The position numbers and the translations under genes were made by a program. This document shows positions 63,638 to 64,000 of a stretch of 64,000 nt of DNA, in pieces; the stretch's first letter is position 1, and every line of letters starts with the position of its first letter. This stretch comes from an uncultured Clostridia bacterium (GTDB lineage Bacteria > Bacillota > Clostridia > Christensenellales > UBA1242). The notes below the pieces were generated by a model. That model did not search any database and was not told where the DNA came from. It saw only the letters and a program-made list of their open reading frames with translations. Location of the stretch: contig CAKVHV010000001.1 in assembly GCA_934754475.1 (NCBI GenBank), positions 186,001 through 250,000 of the forward strand, given 5' to 3'.

Positions 63638-64000
63638 TGGATAAATACGAGGTAAAAGACAAGAAAGTCCAAGTTTTTGGCATAAAAACAGCGGTTAAAG
63701 ACGGGTATGAAGTAGTTGTGAAAACTTATATCCATAGCAAAGAATCTGGCGGTTTGTGGGCATTTGTGCGCGAGTTAAGCGAGAATGAAAGGTTCTCAGC
63801 AAAGGCTGTGCAAGTTGAAGAAACCACACAATTCAAGATTGTTTATAATCCAAAGATAACAACCGAACTTTATGTAGAATTTGGTGGAAAAACTTACGAT
63901 ATAGTCTCAATTGACAAGTTTGAATTCAACAAAACTGACCTAGTGATACGTGCAAACGAAATACTAGCACCAGTTTATGATGAGGTGTGTTATGAGGACT
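63637..64000 (+). CDS. Head-tail closure protein (partial)
   Basis: An open frame from ATG 63637 to the window edge (at least 121 codons, no stop yet). Beta-rich with WAFVRELSENERFSAKAVQV, YNPKITTELYVEFGGKTYDI and ANEILAPVYDE, the layout of phage head-closure (H-T joining) proteins. An ATG at 63990-63992 may start the next gene or be internal. Confidence 0.7.
   Translation, partial: MDKYEVKDKKVQVFGIKTAVKDGYEVVVKTYIHSKESGGLWAFVRELSENERFSAKAVQVEETTQFKIVYNPKITTELYVEFGGKTYDIVSIDKFEFNKTDLVIRANEILAPVYDEVCYED

Overview
The window is strongly AT-rich and uses the standard code (TGA is a stop). It comes from a Gram-positive, spore-forming Firmicute, most likely an uncultured Clostridia-type gut lineage. 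The host genes point that way: RNase J, a sporulation sigma-K-type factor, a trmR/trhP tRNA-wobble pair, RNase P RNA, RarA and a lipobox lipoprotein, with strong GGAGG ribosome sites. Only a short stretch (about 12.4-20.3 kb) is plain chromosome; the rest is mobile or accessory DNA.

Layout. (1) 0.3-12.3 kb: a compact podovirus-like virion module in P22 order (regulator, terminase large subunit, portal, scaffold, coat, head-completion protein, tail-nozzle-like protein, two unknowns, BhlA/UviB-like protein, holin). An SH3-domain surface protein lies on the opposite strand. No integrase, replication or lysin gene is visible. (2) 12.4-19.4 kb: membrane protein, rnj, trmR, trhP, sigK and rnpB with its promoter and terminator. 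(3) 19.4-22.3 kb: tandem rarA genes. The first is cut off near its 3' end and joined to the 3' part of a winged-helix gene, which is translationally coupled to a complete, diverged rarA. (4) 22.5-27.3 kb: lipoprotein, small membrane proteins, WYL regulator, FtsK-gamma-type protein and a serine recombinase. (5) 27.6-42.2 kb: one long defence operon: SNF2 helicase with a PLD-like N-terminus, DUF4391 protein, an AHSIQ-motif protein, type III Mod 1, zinc-ribbon protein, Mod 2, PIN-like nuclease, type III Res and two unknowns, closed by a strong terminator. (6) 42.3 kb to the end: the early, replication and head regions of an HK97-type siphovirus prophage. These comprise a LexA-like repressor, SNF2 helicase, primase-helicase, candidate iteron origin, VRR-NUC, HNH, terminase, methyltransferases with their own SAM synthetase, portal, protease, capsid and connectors. 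It runs off the right edge.

How the parts work together. The defence operon couples modification (two Mods with different recognition regions) to Res cleavage, with a second ATPase and a PIN-like protein as extra effectors. The prophage carries a cytosine methyltransferase and a ParB-fused adenine-type methyltransferase around metK. metK is preceded by a recognisable SAM-I (S-box) riboswitch with its own terminator, so the phage appears to adjust SAM synthesis to the methyl-donor pool. Three copies of a fixed-spacing intergenic element (TGGACTT-N12-GCGGTAT) each begin right after a stop codon and precede a small accessory gene; they look like phage promoters or modular insertion cassettes. 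An HNH endonuclease gene splits the phage SNF2 helicase between its Q-motif and Walker A.

All names rest on reading motifs, gene order and lengths. No database search was run.
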